In this document: positions 9,200 to 18,989 of the stretch, piece by piece
Layout: each line of letters starts with the position of its first letter
Position numbering within the stretch: position 1 is the first letter of the stretch
Assembly: GCF_020866965.1 (NCBI RefSeq)
Contig: NZ_JAJATX010000002.1
Coordinates: 163,828-227,827 of the forward strand
Origin: Microvirga roseola
Lineage (GTDB): Bacteria > Pseudomonadota > Alphaproteobacteria > Rhizobiales > Beijerinckiaceae
Reading direction: 5' to 3'
DNA length: 64,000 nt
Notes under the pieces: generated by a model
What the model saw: only the letters and a program-made list of their open reading frames with translations
What the model was told of the DNA's origin: nothing
Database searches by the model: none
Position numbers and translations under genes: made by a program

Positions 9200-9397
9200 T
9201 GCATCCACTGCATCTCATATTCGCCCGATGCGGGCCGCGCCCTCGACGGTAACCATGTTCAGTGGAATGGCGATCCAGACCCCGTGATACGGCTCAATGC
9301 CCTCGCCGCGCAGGAACGGGAGCAGGAGGCGGTCTGGCGCGGCGGCAGGTCGGAGTGCGCGCGGGCCGCTCCTTCCTCCAAGGTCACTTGCAGGTAG
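9200..9397 (+). pseudogene. Possible thermonuclease (SNase-like) remnant
   Basis: Directly after the alcohol dehydrogenase stop, the same frame stays open to the TAG at 9395. It contains RALDGNHVQWNGD followed by PVIRLNALAAQEREQE. This resembles the SNase pattern DGDT...IRL.GIDAPE..Q, with the acidic DT changed to NH and Pro changed to Gln. No start codon with a ribosome site is present and the reading breaks soon after. I treat it as a decayed fragment. The match is by eye and weak; the antisense frame is also open, so this could be chance. Confidence 0.27.
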
Positions 9398-9527
9398 TGG
9401 CCTCGCGAATCCGGACCTGTCCCAGGGTCACCCGGATCGGGGCACGGGACAAGCCCGGGTCGAGGGCCTTGGGGATTCGGATCTGGAAGACGAGGCCCGC
9501 CGGGGCGCGCGTGAGGTGGTCCGGCAT
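9384..9527 (-). pseudogene. Truncated integrase N-terminus next to tRNA-Ser
   Basis: An ATG at 9527 (minus) opens a frame of 47 codons reading MPDHLTRAPAGLVFQIRIP and then RAPIRVTLGQVRIREA before a TGA at 9386-9384. This is the pattern of the N-terminal segment of tyrosine-type site-specific integrases common in Methylobacteriaceae, where the next part should be a long arginine-rich helix and then the catalytic domain. Neither follows here in any frame. The start lies 69 bases from the 3' end of the tRNA-Ser gene, the usual place for an island integrase. I conclude a deletion or decay remnant. Confidence 0.5.
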
Positions 9528-9528
9528 G

Positions 9529-9546
9529 TGTACAATCCCGTGTACA
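9529..9546. promoter_or_regulatory. Paired TGTACA motifs at the integrase start
   Basis: Two copies of the self-complementary hexamer TGTACA (9529-9534 and 9541-9546) are separated by six bases, and the flanking bases extend the dyad. The site lies right against the ATG of the integrase remnant, where a repressor or the integrase itself might bind. Function is inferred from position and symmetry only. Confidence 0.3.
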
Positions 9547-9595
9547 TGCGGGCCGGCGGCATTGAAAAAGCTTGGATTTTCTGCGGGTCAGACAA

Positions 9596-9685
9596 TGGCG
9601 GAGGGAGCGGGATTCGAACCCGCGATACGGTTTCCCGTATACACACTTTCCAGGCGTGCGCCTTCAACCACTCGGCCACCCCTCC
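9596..9685 (-). tRNA. tRNA-Ser (anticodon GGA)
   Basis: The minus strand gives a 90-nt tRNA with encoded CCA. The acceptor stem GGAGGGG pairs with TCCCTCC (last pair G-T), the D region is GGCCGAGTGGTTGAAGGC, and the anticodon loop is CTGGAAA with GGA. A long variable arm with a GGGAAACC-type hairpin is present, and the T arm holds the GGTTCGAATCC motif. The long variable arm and the anticodon identify serine, reading UCC/UCU codons. Its 3' end faces the integrase remnant, making it a likely attachment site. Confidence 0.95.
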
Positions 9686-9897
9686 GCAGCGGCCGTCTTC
9701 GGGCCGTGCAACCCTGTTTCTTCGTCTGGTGCGAAGCAGACAAGGGTTCTCCGCCTCTCGCGGCGGAGGGGGTCCGTGTATCGCCAAAAGGGGCAGAAAA
9801 GCAAGAACGAACTTTTGAGAATTTCGCAATTCACGGCCTTTGCCGTTGCGTCAAATCGCTCTAGATGTCCCAGCTCTGTTTTGGATAGGGGTGTCCC

Positions 9898-10218
9898 TTG
9901 AGGTTTCTGGCGCGGATTGTGGGTCTCTTGCTCGTGGCGGCGGGGTTCATCGGCCTGGTGATCGATGGCACGCGCTCCATCGTTAACAATGCGGTGGCGT
10001 TCTCCTCCGTGGGCGGTGTCCTCGATACCCTTGTCCCGGGAGGCGTGCCGGGCCTGGAGGCGCGCGCCGCCCAGCAGGTCTATTCCTGGCTCTGGAACCC
10101 GGCTTCCGCCTATCTGCTCCAGCTCCCCGCCTCCCTGACCGGACTTCTCGTCGGGCTGCTCCTGCTCTGGGTGGGGCAGAAATCCATGGAGCCCATCGGC
10201 TATCTGGCAGACCGCTGA
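9898..10218 (+). CDS. Conserved small membrane protein of unknown function
   Basis: This 106-residue protein begins at a TTG and has two clear membrane segments, at about 5-24 and 80-97, joined by a periplasmic-sized loop containing [20 protein letters not shown] recognise it only as a hypothetical protein conserved in Hyphomicrobiales. It sits upstream of msrA in the same direction with a 136-base gap. The TTG start is a guess, as no ATG or GTG in frame gives a full first helix. Confidence 0.65.
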   Translation: MRFLARIVGLLLVAAGFIGLVIDGTRSIVNNAVAFSSVGGVLDTLVPGGVPGLEARAAQQVYSWLWNPASAYLLQLPASLTGLLVGLLLLWVGQKSMEPIGYLADR

Positions 10219-10354
10219 GGCCTTCGGAGACGGCAGGAAGGCCGGCGCCCTCCTTTCGACGCGAGAAACGAGCCCTCACGGCCCCGTGAGGTCGCGGCCC
10301 CTCCCGCCAAGGGCGGCGCACGCCTACATTGAGGGGGATCACGCGAGGGTCCCC

Positions 10355-11011
<657 letters not shown>

Positions 11012-11020
11012 ATCAAGGTC

Positions 11021-11052
11021 CGAGCGGGTTGCTCTCGAGAGCAACCCGCTCG
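11021..11052 (+). terminator. Hairpin terminator after msrA
   Basis: The 16-base arms CGAGCGGGTTGCTCTC and GAGAGCAACCCGCTCG form a perfect inverted repeat, followed on the plus strand by TCTTTCC. It starts ten bases after the msrA stop. The weak T run and the convergent mepA gene suggest a terminator usable from both sides. Confidence 0.65.
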
Positions 11053-11110
11053 TCTTTCCTCCAGCTGCCCTGTCGGACCGCAAAACCGGATCCGCTTTCC
11101 GTGAGCTCCC

Positions 11111-12022
11111 TCAAGGAGCCATGAGCACCCGGCTGCACTCGTTCGGCAACTGGGCCATCGTCAGCGGTGGGCGTGGCTTGCCCGGCTTCGGGTGGAGCAT
11201 CTGCGGCGTAAACCACTGCGCCAGTTCAGCGCCGCATCCGTCCCCGCCCGGGGGTGGGGCCTGATCCGCACAACCGGCATCGCCCGCCGGGCAGGCAAGG
11301 CGGATATGGAAGTGATAGTTGTGGCCGAACATCGGGCGCACCTTGGTCAGCCATCCCCGGTCCTCCCCCGCTTCCCGGCACAGCGCCTTCTTGATTGCCG
11401 GGTTCACGAAGATGCGCGCCACGTCCTTCTCCTTCGCCGCAGCGCGGATAAGGGCTGTGTGCTGGGGCGTCCAGATCTTAGGGTCCACATCGCGCCAGTC
11501 GCTGCGCACCACGTTCGTGGCCGACATCTCCTCGCGCTCCGCCCGGGACAGGCGCCGGTCCGGCATCGGCGTCAGCCACACATCCGCATCGAGCCCGATC
11601 TGGTGGGAGGCATGGCCCGTGAGCATGGGACCGCCGCGCGGCTGCGAGATGTCGCCCACGAGAAGCCCGGGCCAGCCGTTGATCTCGGGCACGCGCGCGG
11701 AGAGCCGCTGGAGCAGGGCGATCAGGCGCGGATGCCCCCAGTTGCGGTTGCGGGACAGGCGCATCACCTGCCAGGTCTCTCCGTCCACCGGGATCGCCTC
11801 CGCGCCGGCGACGCAGCCGCGGGCATAGCTGCCGATGGCGCGCGCCTGGAGAGAAGCAGGTTTGTCGCGCCGCCCGAACAATTCCTTGGCGGCGAGCTTC
11901 GGGTCGTTCGGATTGGCGAGAGGCGGCAGCGGCTTCGGTTTCAGCGTGCCCTTGTCCTGGGCGAGGGCGGAGCTGCCGGCGAGGAGGGCAAGAACCATGG
12001 TGAGAGAGCGAATCGCATTCAT
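11111..12022 (-). CDS. mepA: Penicillin-insensitive murein endopeptidase
   Basis: This 303-residue secreted zinc peptidase (M74 family) cuts D-Ala-meso-diaminopimelate cross-links in peptidoglycan. A signal peptide spans about residues 1-21. The zinc-site motifs GHASHQIGLDADVW and HNYHFHIRL are both present, and six or more cysteines in the mature part fit the disulfide-rich family. It is transcribed alone on the minus strand, convergent with msrA. Activity on murein is known for the family; nothing unusual is seen here. Confidence 0.93.
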   Translation of the reverse strand: MNAIRSLTMVLALLAGSSALAQDKGTLKPKPLPPLANPNDPKLAAKELFGRRDKPASLQARAIGSYARGCVAGAEAIPVDGETWQVMRLSRNRNWGHPRLIALLQRLSARVPEINGWPGLLVGDISQPRGGPMLTGHASHQIGLDADVWLTPMPDRRLSRAEREEMSATNVVRSDWRDVDPKIWTPQHTALIRAAAKEKDVARIFVNPAIKKALCREAGEDRGWLTKVRPMFGHNYHFHIRLACPAGDAGCADQAPPPGGDGCGAELAQWFTPQMLHPKPGKPRPPLTMAQLPNECSRVLMAP

Positions 12023-12128
12023 GGAAGAAGGCTAGCGCGAGGGCGACGGCCCTGAAACCGGCTTTCGAAGGGCCATCTTGTCGCTTGCCGGAAAAGAGCG
12101 GGGCCGGACAGACCGGCCCCGCCTGCCG

Positions 12129-13304
12129 TCAGTGCCGCGGCTGAGGCCGTCCCTCGTAGCCGCTCCGCTGACTTACATGGCCCGGTCCGAAGCTGCGCTT
12201 GTCATGACCGTTGCCGGTGCGGCGCGTGACGGGCTGCGGCTGATAGGGCGGGATCGGCCGCCGGTACGAACGATCCTGACGGCGATGCTGGTTCCGTCCG
12301 CGCGGGGCGATCATGAGCGCGGCGAAGGCAGCGCCGAGGCCGGCGATGAGGGCCGCCGTGAAGAAGGGATGGATCTGCGCCTCGAGGAGGAAGCTCGTCT
12401 TGCGCGGCTCGCCCTGAAGGGACGAATACATGTCGCCGTCCCGACGGGAGCGGTAGAGATTGTCCCGCATTTCCGGCCGCTCGCGCTCGCTGGTGGTCTG
12501 CGCGGAATAGCCCGTCCACTCCATGGCCTTGTCGACCATGCGCGGGGCGACCTTGCCCATGGCGCCGATGACCCAGCCGCCGAAGCCGATGGTCAGTTCC
12601 CGCCGCTTGTGCCCGGCTGCGAAGACGATGGCCTTGGCGACGAGATGGGGATCATAGGTCGGTGGCGGAACCGCCGGCTCCTTGTCGAGATAGTTGCGGG
12701 CGTGCTCCACATAGGGCGTATCGATGGAGGAGGGCTTGATCAGCGTCACCGAGACCGGTGCGCCCTGATTCTCCAGCTCCATCCGCAGGCCGTCCGTGAA
12801 GGCCTTCACGGCATGCTTGGAAGCCGAGTACGGGGCCTGCAGCATCATGGTCCGTTCGGAGAGGACGCTGCCCACATTGATGATCGTCCCGCCGCGGTGG
12901 CGCAGGTGATCGGCCGCGATCAGCGAGCCGTTGACGACGCCCCAGTAGTTCACGTCGAAGAGCTGCCGCTGGTCCTCGATCGGGACCTTGTCCAGGGCTC
13001 CGTACATGGCGACGGCGGCATCGTTCACCCAGGTATCGAAGCCGCCGAAGGTCTCGATTGCCGTCCGCGCGATCCGCTCTAGGTCCTCGCGCTTGCTCAC
13101 GTCGGCCGGGACGGCGATGGCGCGGGTGCCGTTGCGGCTCAGGTCGTCGGCGACCTTGCGCAGGTCCTCCTCGCTGCGCGAGGCCAGCACGAGGCCCTTG
13201 ACCCCACGCTCGGCGAAAAGGTGCGCAGTCGCAAGGCCGATGCCGCTGGATGCGCCGGTGATGACGACGACCTGCTCTTCGACCGGCTTCTGGCGAACGG
13301 GCAT
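12129..13304 (-). CDS. SDR family oxidoreductase with C-terminal membrane anchor
   Basis: The first 250 residues of this 391-residue protein are a classical SDR with TGASSGIG near residue 18, the NDAAV variant of the NAG motif, and YSASKHA as the catalytic Tyr-Lys. The C-terminal third is unlike standard SDRs and carries one hydrophobic segment (about 335-355, FFTAALIAGLGAAFAALMI) followed by a basic, Arg/Gln-rich tail. This suggests a membrane-tethered dehydrogenase with a cytoplasmic tail. The start at 13304 is chosen because AAGGAGAG lies six bases upstream. The substrate is unknown. Confidence 0.85.
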   Translation of the reverse strand: MPVRQKPVEEQVVVITGASSGIGLATAHLFAERGVKGLVLASRSEEDLRKVADDLSRNGTRAIAVPADVSKREDLERIARTAIETFGGFDTWVNDAAVAMYGALDKVPIEDQRQLFDVNYWGVVNGSLIAADHLRHRGGTIINVGSVLSERTMMLQAPYSASKHAVKAFTDGLRMELENQGAPVSVTLIKPSSIDTPYVEHARNYLDKEPAVPPPTYDPHLVAKAIVFAAGHKRRELTIGFGGWVIGAMGKVAPRMVDKAMEWTGYSAQTTSERERPEMRDNLYRSRRDGDMYSSLQGEPRKTSFLLEAQIHPFFTAALIAGLGAAFAALMIAPRGRNQHRRQDRSYRRPIPPYQPQPVTRRTGNGHDKRSFGPGHVSQRSGYEGRPQPRH

Positions 13305-13504
13305 GGGACTCTCCTTCATAGTCTCGGGGACATCGTGAAACGTGGATCAACGTGAGGGATTCGGCAGGGTTCCTAAGGCTGCGCTTGGCGCAAGGAAGGA
13401 TGCGGCCCAGAGTTCCTTGGAAAGACTGGAAAGCCGGGTCCAGGAACCGGGTTTTTGAGCCGAGCGTTGCCTTGACGTCGGCACCGATGAATTGGAGCGA
13501 GCTA

Positions 13505-13915
13505 ATGCAGACCACGGCACAGAGCGGCGAAGTCCGCGAGACCCAGAACCTGATCGCCAGCGACAAGGTGGAGGGAACCCCCGTCCGCCGTTCGGACGGC
13601 GAGAAGATCGGCACGATCGAGCGCGTGATGATCGAAAAGAGATCCGGCAGGGTCGCCTATGCGGTCATGAGCTTCGGCGGCTTCATGGGACTCGGCGAAG
13701 AGTACTACACGCTTCCCTGGGGCGTCCTGAAGTACAATACGGAGCTCGATGCCTACGAGCTGAACCTGACGGAGGATCAGTTGCGCGGAGCTCCGCGGCG
13801 CACCGCGGAGGGACACGATGCCTCCTATGACCGCGAGTGGGAGGAGCATGTCCACCGCTACTACAACGCCACTCCCTATTGGGGCGAGAGCGACCCCATG
13901 AGCACGGGCCGCTAA
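13505..13915 (+). CDS. PRC-barrel domain protein
   Basis: This 136-residue soluble protein has a PRC-barrel from about 14 to 95: a small beta-barrel seen in RimM, photosynthetic reaction centres and many stress proteins. The recognisable core is GTPVRRSDGEKIGTIERVMIEK followed by a glycine-rich GGFMGLGEEYYTLPW loop. Stand-alone members are common in Rhizobiales and often stress induced, but have no proven function. The ATG at 13505 has GGAG about nine bases upstream. Transcription ends at the strong hairpin 22 bases after the stop. Confidence 0.82.
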   Translation: MQTTAQSGEVRETQNLIASDKVEGTPVRRSDGEKIGTIERVMIEKRSGRVAYAVMSFGGFMGLGEEYYTLPWGVLKYNTELDAYELNLTEDQLRGAPRRTAEGHDASYDREWEEHVHRYYNATPYWGESDPMSTGR

Positions 13916-13937
13916 AGGCGCTGCTGACCCATCAAAC

Positions 13938-13971
13938 AAAAATCGCCCGGCGGAAGCCGGGCGATTTTTTT
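13938..13971. terminator. Bidirectional intrinsic terminator
   Basis: Arms AAAAATCGCCCGGC and GCCGGGCGATTTTT pair perfectly around a GGAA loop, with a run of seven T on the plus strand and a matching T run on the minus strand. It lies between the convergent PRC-barrel gene and the histone-like gene and should stop transcription from both. Confidence 0.92.
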
Positions 13972-14024
13972 GCCCATGCACCGGATAGGGAAGACCCTAT
14001 CCCGGCGCATGGGGCAGGTCTTTA

Positions 14025-14705
14025 TCAGCGCTTCTTCGAGGGGCTCTTGCGAGCGCTCGAGGAGGAACGCTTGGCCACCGTGCCCGACTTCTTAGTCGAG
14101 GACGTGCGGCTCGACGCAGCGGCGGCGCGCTTGGCGGGCTTCGCCGCGCTGCGGGCCTTCGAGGCCGTGCTGCGGGACGAAGACTTCACTGCGCTGCGGC
14201 TGGCGCTGCGCGCCGCCGTCTTCTTGGCGGCGGGACGAGCTGAAGCCTTCTTTGCTGCAGGACGAGCCGAGGTCTTCTTCGCAGCGGTCTTCCTGGCAGG
14301 AGCCTTCTTGGCCGCCGTCTTCTTGGCCGAGGACTTCACTGCAGACTTGGCCGCCGTCTTCCTGGCGGGAGCCTTCTTCGCAGCGGTCTTCTTCGCCGAG
14401 GACTTCACTGCAGACTTGGCTGCCGTCTTCTTGGCAGGAGCCTTCTTCGCGGCCGTCTTGGTGCCGGCCTTCTTGGCAGGGGCCTTCGAAGATTTCGTCG
14501 CCGACTTGGCGGCCGACTTGGCGGCTACCTTCTTCGTCGCGGTCTTCTTAGCTCCGGACCTAGCAGAGGACTTGGTGCCCTTTGCTGCGCTGGAGGAGCT
14601 GCGGCGAGCGCTGCTCTTCTTAGCGGTCTTCTTCTTGGTGCTGGTCGCACCGGTGTCACCCGTGAACAACATGGTCAGCGGGTTGGACTTGTCGTCTGTC
14701 GGCAT
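14025..14705 (-). CDS. Histone H1-like lysine/alanine-rich DNA-binding protein
   Basis: After a short acidic-polar N-terminus (MPTDDKSNPLTMLFTGDTG), almost all of this 226-residue protein is Lys, Ala, Ser, Arg, Thr and Pro. It has repeated KKTAAKKAPARKTAAK and KSAVKSS blocks like the tail of eukaryotic H1 and bacterial histone-like proteins. Such tails bind and compact DNA non-specifically. A near-exact repeat of about 23 residues occurs twice in the middle, with matching DNA repeats that make the length prone to change. The start at 14705 has AAGGAGG nearby; an upstream ORF extension is not credible. Confidence 0.82.
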   Translation of the reverse strand: MPTDDKSNPLTMLFTGDTGATSTKKKTAKKSSARRSSSSAAKGTKSSARSGAKKTATKKVAAKSAAKSATKSSKAPAKKAGTKTAAKKAPAKKTAAKSAVKSSAKKTAAKKAPARKTAAKSAVKSSAKKTAAKKAPARKTAAKKTSARPAAKKASARPAAKKTAARSASRSAVKSSSRSTASKARSAAKPAKRAAAASSRTSSTKKSGTVAKRSSSSARKSPSKKR

Positions 14706-15373
14706 TGCCGCCTCCTTCAAGGGCCTTCGCGTGCAACCGTCACGCTTCGAAGGCAACGTCGTTATACCAAGCGGGTTCCGATTAACGGAAAGTGTAGAAA
14801 GTAGAATTCGCACTTTTTCTGTGGATACTTCCCGCCGATCACCTGCCTGCACTTGCCGTATCAGGGGGCGAAAGCAGGCGAGGAATGAAGCGCGCCGACT
14901 CTAAGCTTGCGACTCCTCAGTATCACTTGAGGGGGCCAAAGCATCTTCAAAGATGAACCGGAAAGTGCAATGTTTTCAAAATGTTACAGCATCATCAAAG
15001 TACACGAGAGTAGATGATGATCTCTGCTGAAGCGTTGGCGCGACGTCGACGGATGTGGTCTTGCGGGATCGTTTCGAGGCGGTCTTCGAGGCCATTGAAA
15101 TCAGCCTTCGGGTGCCCACAAAAAAGTTGCCCGGGATGCGAAAATTTTTCGCTGCGCCGACTCGAATGCGGGTCTTCGGGCAGGATTGATTCAAGAATCA
15201 CTGCACGCGAGAGCATGAGGTTGCGGTACTGACGCGAGGCCACGTGTGCCTCGCATCGCAATGCCGAGGTGGGTTGCGGCCTGTGTCATGACGCGCATCG
15301 CGTCGAAGGAGTCTTCACGCCGCCGAGGAGGCGGGGTAATCGGAAGAGACCTACTCACGTCGTCCGGTTCGCC
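14706..15373. other. Long intergenic region without a recognised gene
   Basis: About 670 bases lie between the histone-like gene and the EamA transporter. Two overlapping antisense frames of 72 codons exist near 14976-15232, but neither looks like a known protein. On the minus strand, an ATG at 15095 would give a 39-residue basic peptide (MASKTASKRSRKTT...) with a weak ribosome site; this cannot be confirmed. A short perfect dyad GCGAAAA/TTTTCGC lies at 15138-15152. The region is more AT-rich than its surroundings and probably holds the histone-like gene promoter. Confidence 0.4.
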
Positions 15374-16240
15374 TTGCCCCATCGCAGCATCCTCGCCGTC
15401 GTTCTCTGGATGAGCGGCGCTCTCGTTTCCTTCTCCGCGACGGCCGTCGCGGTGCGGGCGCTCGCGCCGACCTTCTCGGTCTTCGAGATGCTGGCCGTGC
15501 GCAACGCGGCGGGCATCGCGATCCTCCTCGCCTTCGCACTCTTCAAGCCGGAGCTTAGACCGGGATTGAAGCCGCGGCGCTTCAAGCTGCATCTGCTGCG
15601 CAACGTCCTGCACTTTGCAGGCACGGACGGATGGGCCTTCGGCCTCACGCTCCTGCCGCTCGCGACTGTCTTCGCGCTTGAATTCACCACGCCGGTCTGG
15701 GTGGCGCTGCTGGCGATTCCGCTTCTGAACGAGCGCATGAACAGGGGGCGGCTCGTCGCCGTCGTGCTGGGGTTCGCCGGCGTTCTGGTCATCCTCCGTC
15801 CAGGCCTCGAAACCCTGCAGCCGGCCAGTCTCCTCATGCTGGGAGTGGCCTTCACCTTTGCCGTCGTGGCCATCCTGACGAAGCGCCTGACCCGGACCGA
15901 GAGCACCTTCTCGATCCTCTTCTTCATGAACCTGCTCCAGCTTCCCATGAACCTCCTGTTCGTGGAGGGAGCCTTCTGGCTCAAGGCCGGTCCGTCTCAT
16001 GTGCTGCCCCTCATCGGCATCAGCCTCGGCGGCCTGCTCGCGCATTACTGCCTCACCAATGCCTATCGTTGCGGGGATGCGATCATGGTCGTGCCGCTCG
16101 ACTTCCTGCGCATTCCCCTGATCGCCTTCGTGGGCTGGCAGCTTTATGGCGAGCCGCTCGACCTCTATGTTTTCTTGGGTAGCCTCTGCATCATCATCGG
16201 CATTCTCTACAGCCTGCATCGCGAGGCGAAAACGGCATGA
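15374..16240 (+). CDS. DMT superfamily transporter (two EamA domains)
   Basis: This inner-membrane protein has ten predicted helices arranged as two EamA repeats. The first repeat starts at LAVVLWMSGALVSFSATAV and the second near LMLGVAFTFAVVAILTKRL. Members export or import small metabolites such as amino acids. The start is uncertain: the TTG at 15374 gives 288 residues beginning just before the first helix, while a GTG at 15269 would add 35 arginine-rich residues unlike the family. It overlaps the helicase gene by four bases. Confidence 0.82.
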   Translation: MPHRSILAVVLWMSGALVSFSATAVAVRALAPTFSVFEMLAVRNAAGIAILLAFALFKPELRPGLKPRRFKLHLLRNVLHFAGTDGWAFGLTLLPLATVFALEFTTPVWVALLAIPLLNERMNRGRLVAVVLGFAGVLVILRPGLETLQPASLLMLGVAFTFAVVAILTKRLTRTESTFSILFFMNLLQLPMNLLFVEGAFWLKAGPSHVLPLIGISLGGLLAHYCLTNAYRCGDAIMVVPLDFLRIPLIAFVGWQLYGEPLDLYVFLGSLCIIIGILYSLHREAKTA

Positions 16241-17328
16241 CATGGTCACCGCAACAGGACGCCGCCCTCAAAGCCGTCGCGGACTGGCTCCGCCGCGGCG
16301 ACCGCCCGGTCTTCCGTCTCTTCGGCTATGCGGGCACCGGCAAGACGACGCTCGCCAAGCATATTGCGGAAGGCGTGGACGGGGATGTGGCCTTCGGCGC
16401 CTATACGGGCAAGGCCGCTCTGGTGCTGCGCACGAAGGGCTGCACGGATGCCTCGACCATTCACTCGATGATCTATCGCTCGCGGGAGTCGGATGAGAAC
16501 GGCCCGCAATTCGTGCTTAACCGTCAGAGCCCCGCCGCAAAGGCGGACCTTATCGTCATCGACGAGTGCTCCATGGTGGACGAGGAGCTGGGGCGCGATC
16601 TCCTCTCTTTCGGTCAGCCCGTGCTCGTCCTCGGGGATCCCGCGCAGTTGCCTCCCGTGAAGGGCGGAGGCTTCTTCACGGAAGGCGAGCCCGACGTGAT
16701 GCTCACCGAGGTGCACCGGCAGGCCAGGGACAATCCCATCGTCCACATATCGATGAAGGTGCGGGAGGGCGGACGCCTGGAGCCGGGGATCTATGGCGAG
16801 AGCCGCGTCATCCGTCGCCGCGAGATCGACGCCGCCATGGTCATGAAGGCCGATCAGGTGCTGGTGGGCCTCAACAAGACCCGCCGTCTCTACAATGCGC
16901 GCCTGCGCGAGTTGAACGGCTATCGCGATCCGATGCCGGCTGCGGGCGAGAAGCTCGTGTGCCTGCGCAACGACAAGACCAAGGGGCTTCTCAATGGAGG
17001 CACCTGGACCATCCATGCCCTGCGCGGAATCCGCAACGACTTCCTCCGCATGGACGTCATTGCCGACGACGATGCCCGCCGCCGGTCCGTGGAGGTCGCG
17101 GTGCACAAGGCCTTCTTCGAGGGAACGGAGGAGGAGGTGCCTTTCGCGCTCCGCAAGGAGTCGGACGAGTTCACCTACGGCTATGCGCTCACCGTGCACA
17201 AGTCCCAGGGCTCCCAGTGGGACGACCTCGTGCTCTTCGATGAATCCTATGCCTTCCGCGAGCACCGCAGCCGCTGGCTCTACACGGGCCTGACCCGCGC
17301 GGCGGAAACGGTGACTGTCGTCGTCTGA
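16237..17328 (+). CDS. RecD-like ATP-dependent DNA helicase (short superfamily 1 form)
   Basis: This 363-residue protein has Walker A GYAGTGKTTLAKH near residue 29, Walker B VIDECSMVDEE near 107, a glutamine motif GDPAQLPP near 132, and the UvrD/RecD C-terminal motif TVHKSQGSQWDD near 320. It lacks the N-terminal domains of full RecD2, so it is a minimal helicase core, similar to Dda-type and stand-alone RecD-like proteins of alphaproteobacteria. Translational coupling to a metabolite exporter (ATGA overlap) has no obvious functional reason. A role in DNA repair or R-loop handling is inference. Confidence 0.85.
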   Translation: MTWSPQQDAALKAVADWLRRGDRPVFRLFGYAGTGKTTLAKHIAEGVDGDVAFGAYTGKAALVLRTKGCTDASTIHSMIYRSRESDENGPQFVLNRQSPAAKADLIVIDECSMVDEELGRDLLSFGQPVLVLGDPAQLPPVKGGGFFTEGEPDVMLTEVHRQARDNPIVHISMKVREGGRLEPGIYGESRVIRRREIDAAMVMKADQVLVGLNKTRRLYNARLRELNGYRDPMPAAGEKLVCLRNDKTKGLLNGGTWTIHALRGIRNDFLRMDVIADDDARRRSVEVAVHKAFFEGTEEEVPFALRKESDEFTYGYALTVHKSQGSQWDDLVLFDESYAFREHRSRWLYTGLTRAAETVTVVV

Positions 17329-17359
17329 GGAGCGCTCTGTCCCGAAGGGCGGCGGGGCG

Positions 17360-17399
17360 TTTCGGAACCCAGGACTGTCCCTTTCGGAACCCAGGACTG
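17360..17399 (+). repeat. Two-copy 22-bp tandem repeat
   Basis: The 18-base unit TTTCGGAACCCAGGACTG occurs at 17360-17377 and again at 17382-17399, separated by TCCC. It lies between the helicase stop and the DUF1328 gene. It may be a duplicated regulator site or a simple slippage product. Confidence 0.6.
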
Positions 17400-17448
17400 C
17401 CCTGAGAACCTGTGCCTGCAGCGAAGCTTGCTTTTGAAAGGCGGAACG

Positions 17449-17622
17449 ATGCTGGAATGGGCTCTGGTCTTCCTCGTCATCTCCCTCGTCGCCGGTGCGC
17501 TGGGCTTTACCGGGATCGCATCGGGCGCCAAGACGATCGCCAAGATCCTGTTCGGCATCTTCCTGGTGCTTTTCATCATCCTCATCCTGCTGGCCTGGGG
17601 CGCGGGTGAACTGATCTTCTGA
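17449..17622 (+). CDS. DUF1328 small membrane protein (YtjA-like)
   Basis: This 57-residue protein has two membrane segments (about 3-22 and 32-52) with the family signature [20 protein letters not shown] and [14 protein letters not shown]. YtjA-like proteins are abundant in bacteria and often induced by envelope or general stress, but their role is unknown. The start at 17449 is preferred over an upstream ATG because it gives the conserved MLxWA beginning and follows GAAAGGCGG. Confidence 0.85.
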   Translation: MLEWALVFLVISLVAGALGFTGIASGAKTIAKILFGIFLVLFIILILLAWGAGELIF

Positions 17623-17689
17623 GGACTCGCCTCACCCATGGGATGCCGGGGCGGCGGAAACCTGCAGCCTCGGTCCGCTCCGCGGGCGA

Positions 17690-18936
<1,247 letters not shown>

Positions 18937-18989
18937 CGCGCCAAGAGGGTTTGTCGTGGAGGGCGGGCGTCGTGCGCCCGCCCTTCGCA

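Noticed and set aside
9216..9460. A minus-strand frame ending GVWIAIPLNMVTVEGAARIGRI
   Set aside because: It is the antisense of the possible nuclease fragment and has no start; neither strand gives an intact gene.
14976..15232. Two overlapping 72-codon frames in the gap before the EamA gene
   Set aside because: No recognisable similarity and poor ribosome sites; a 39-residue basic peptide from 15095 is possible but unsupported.
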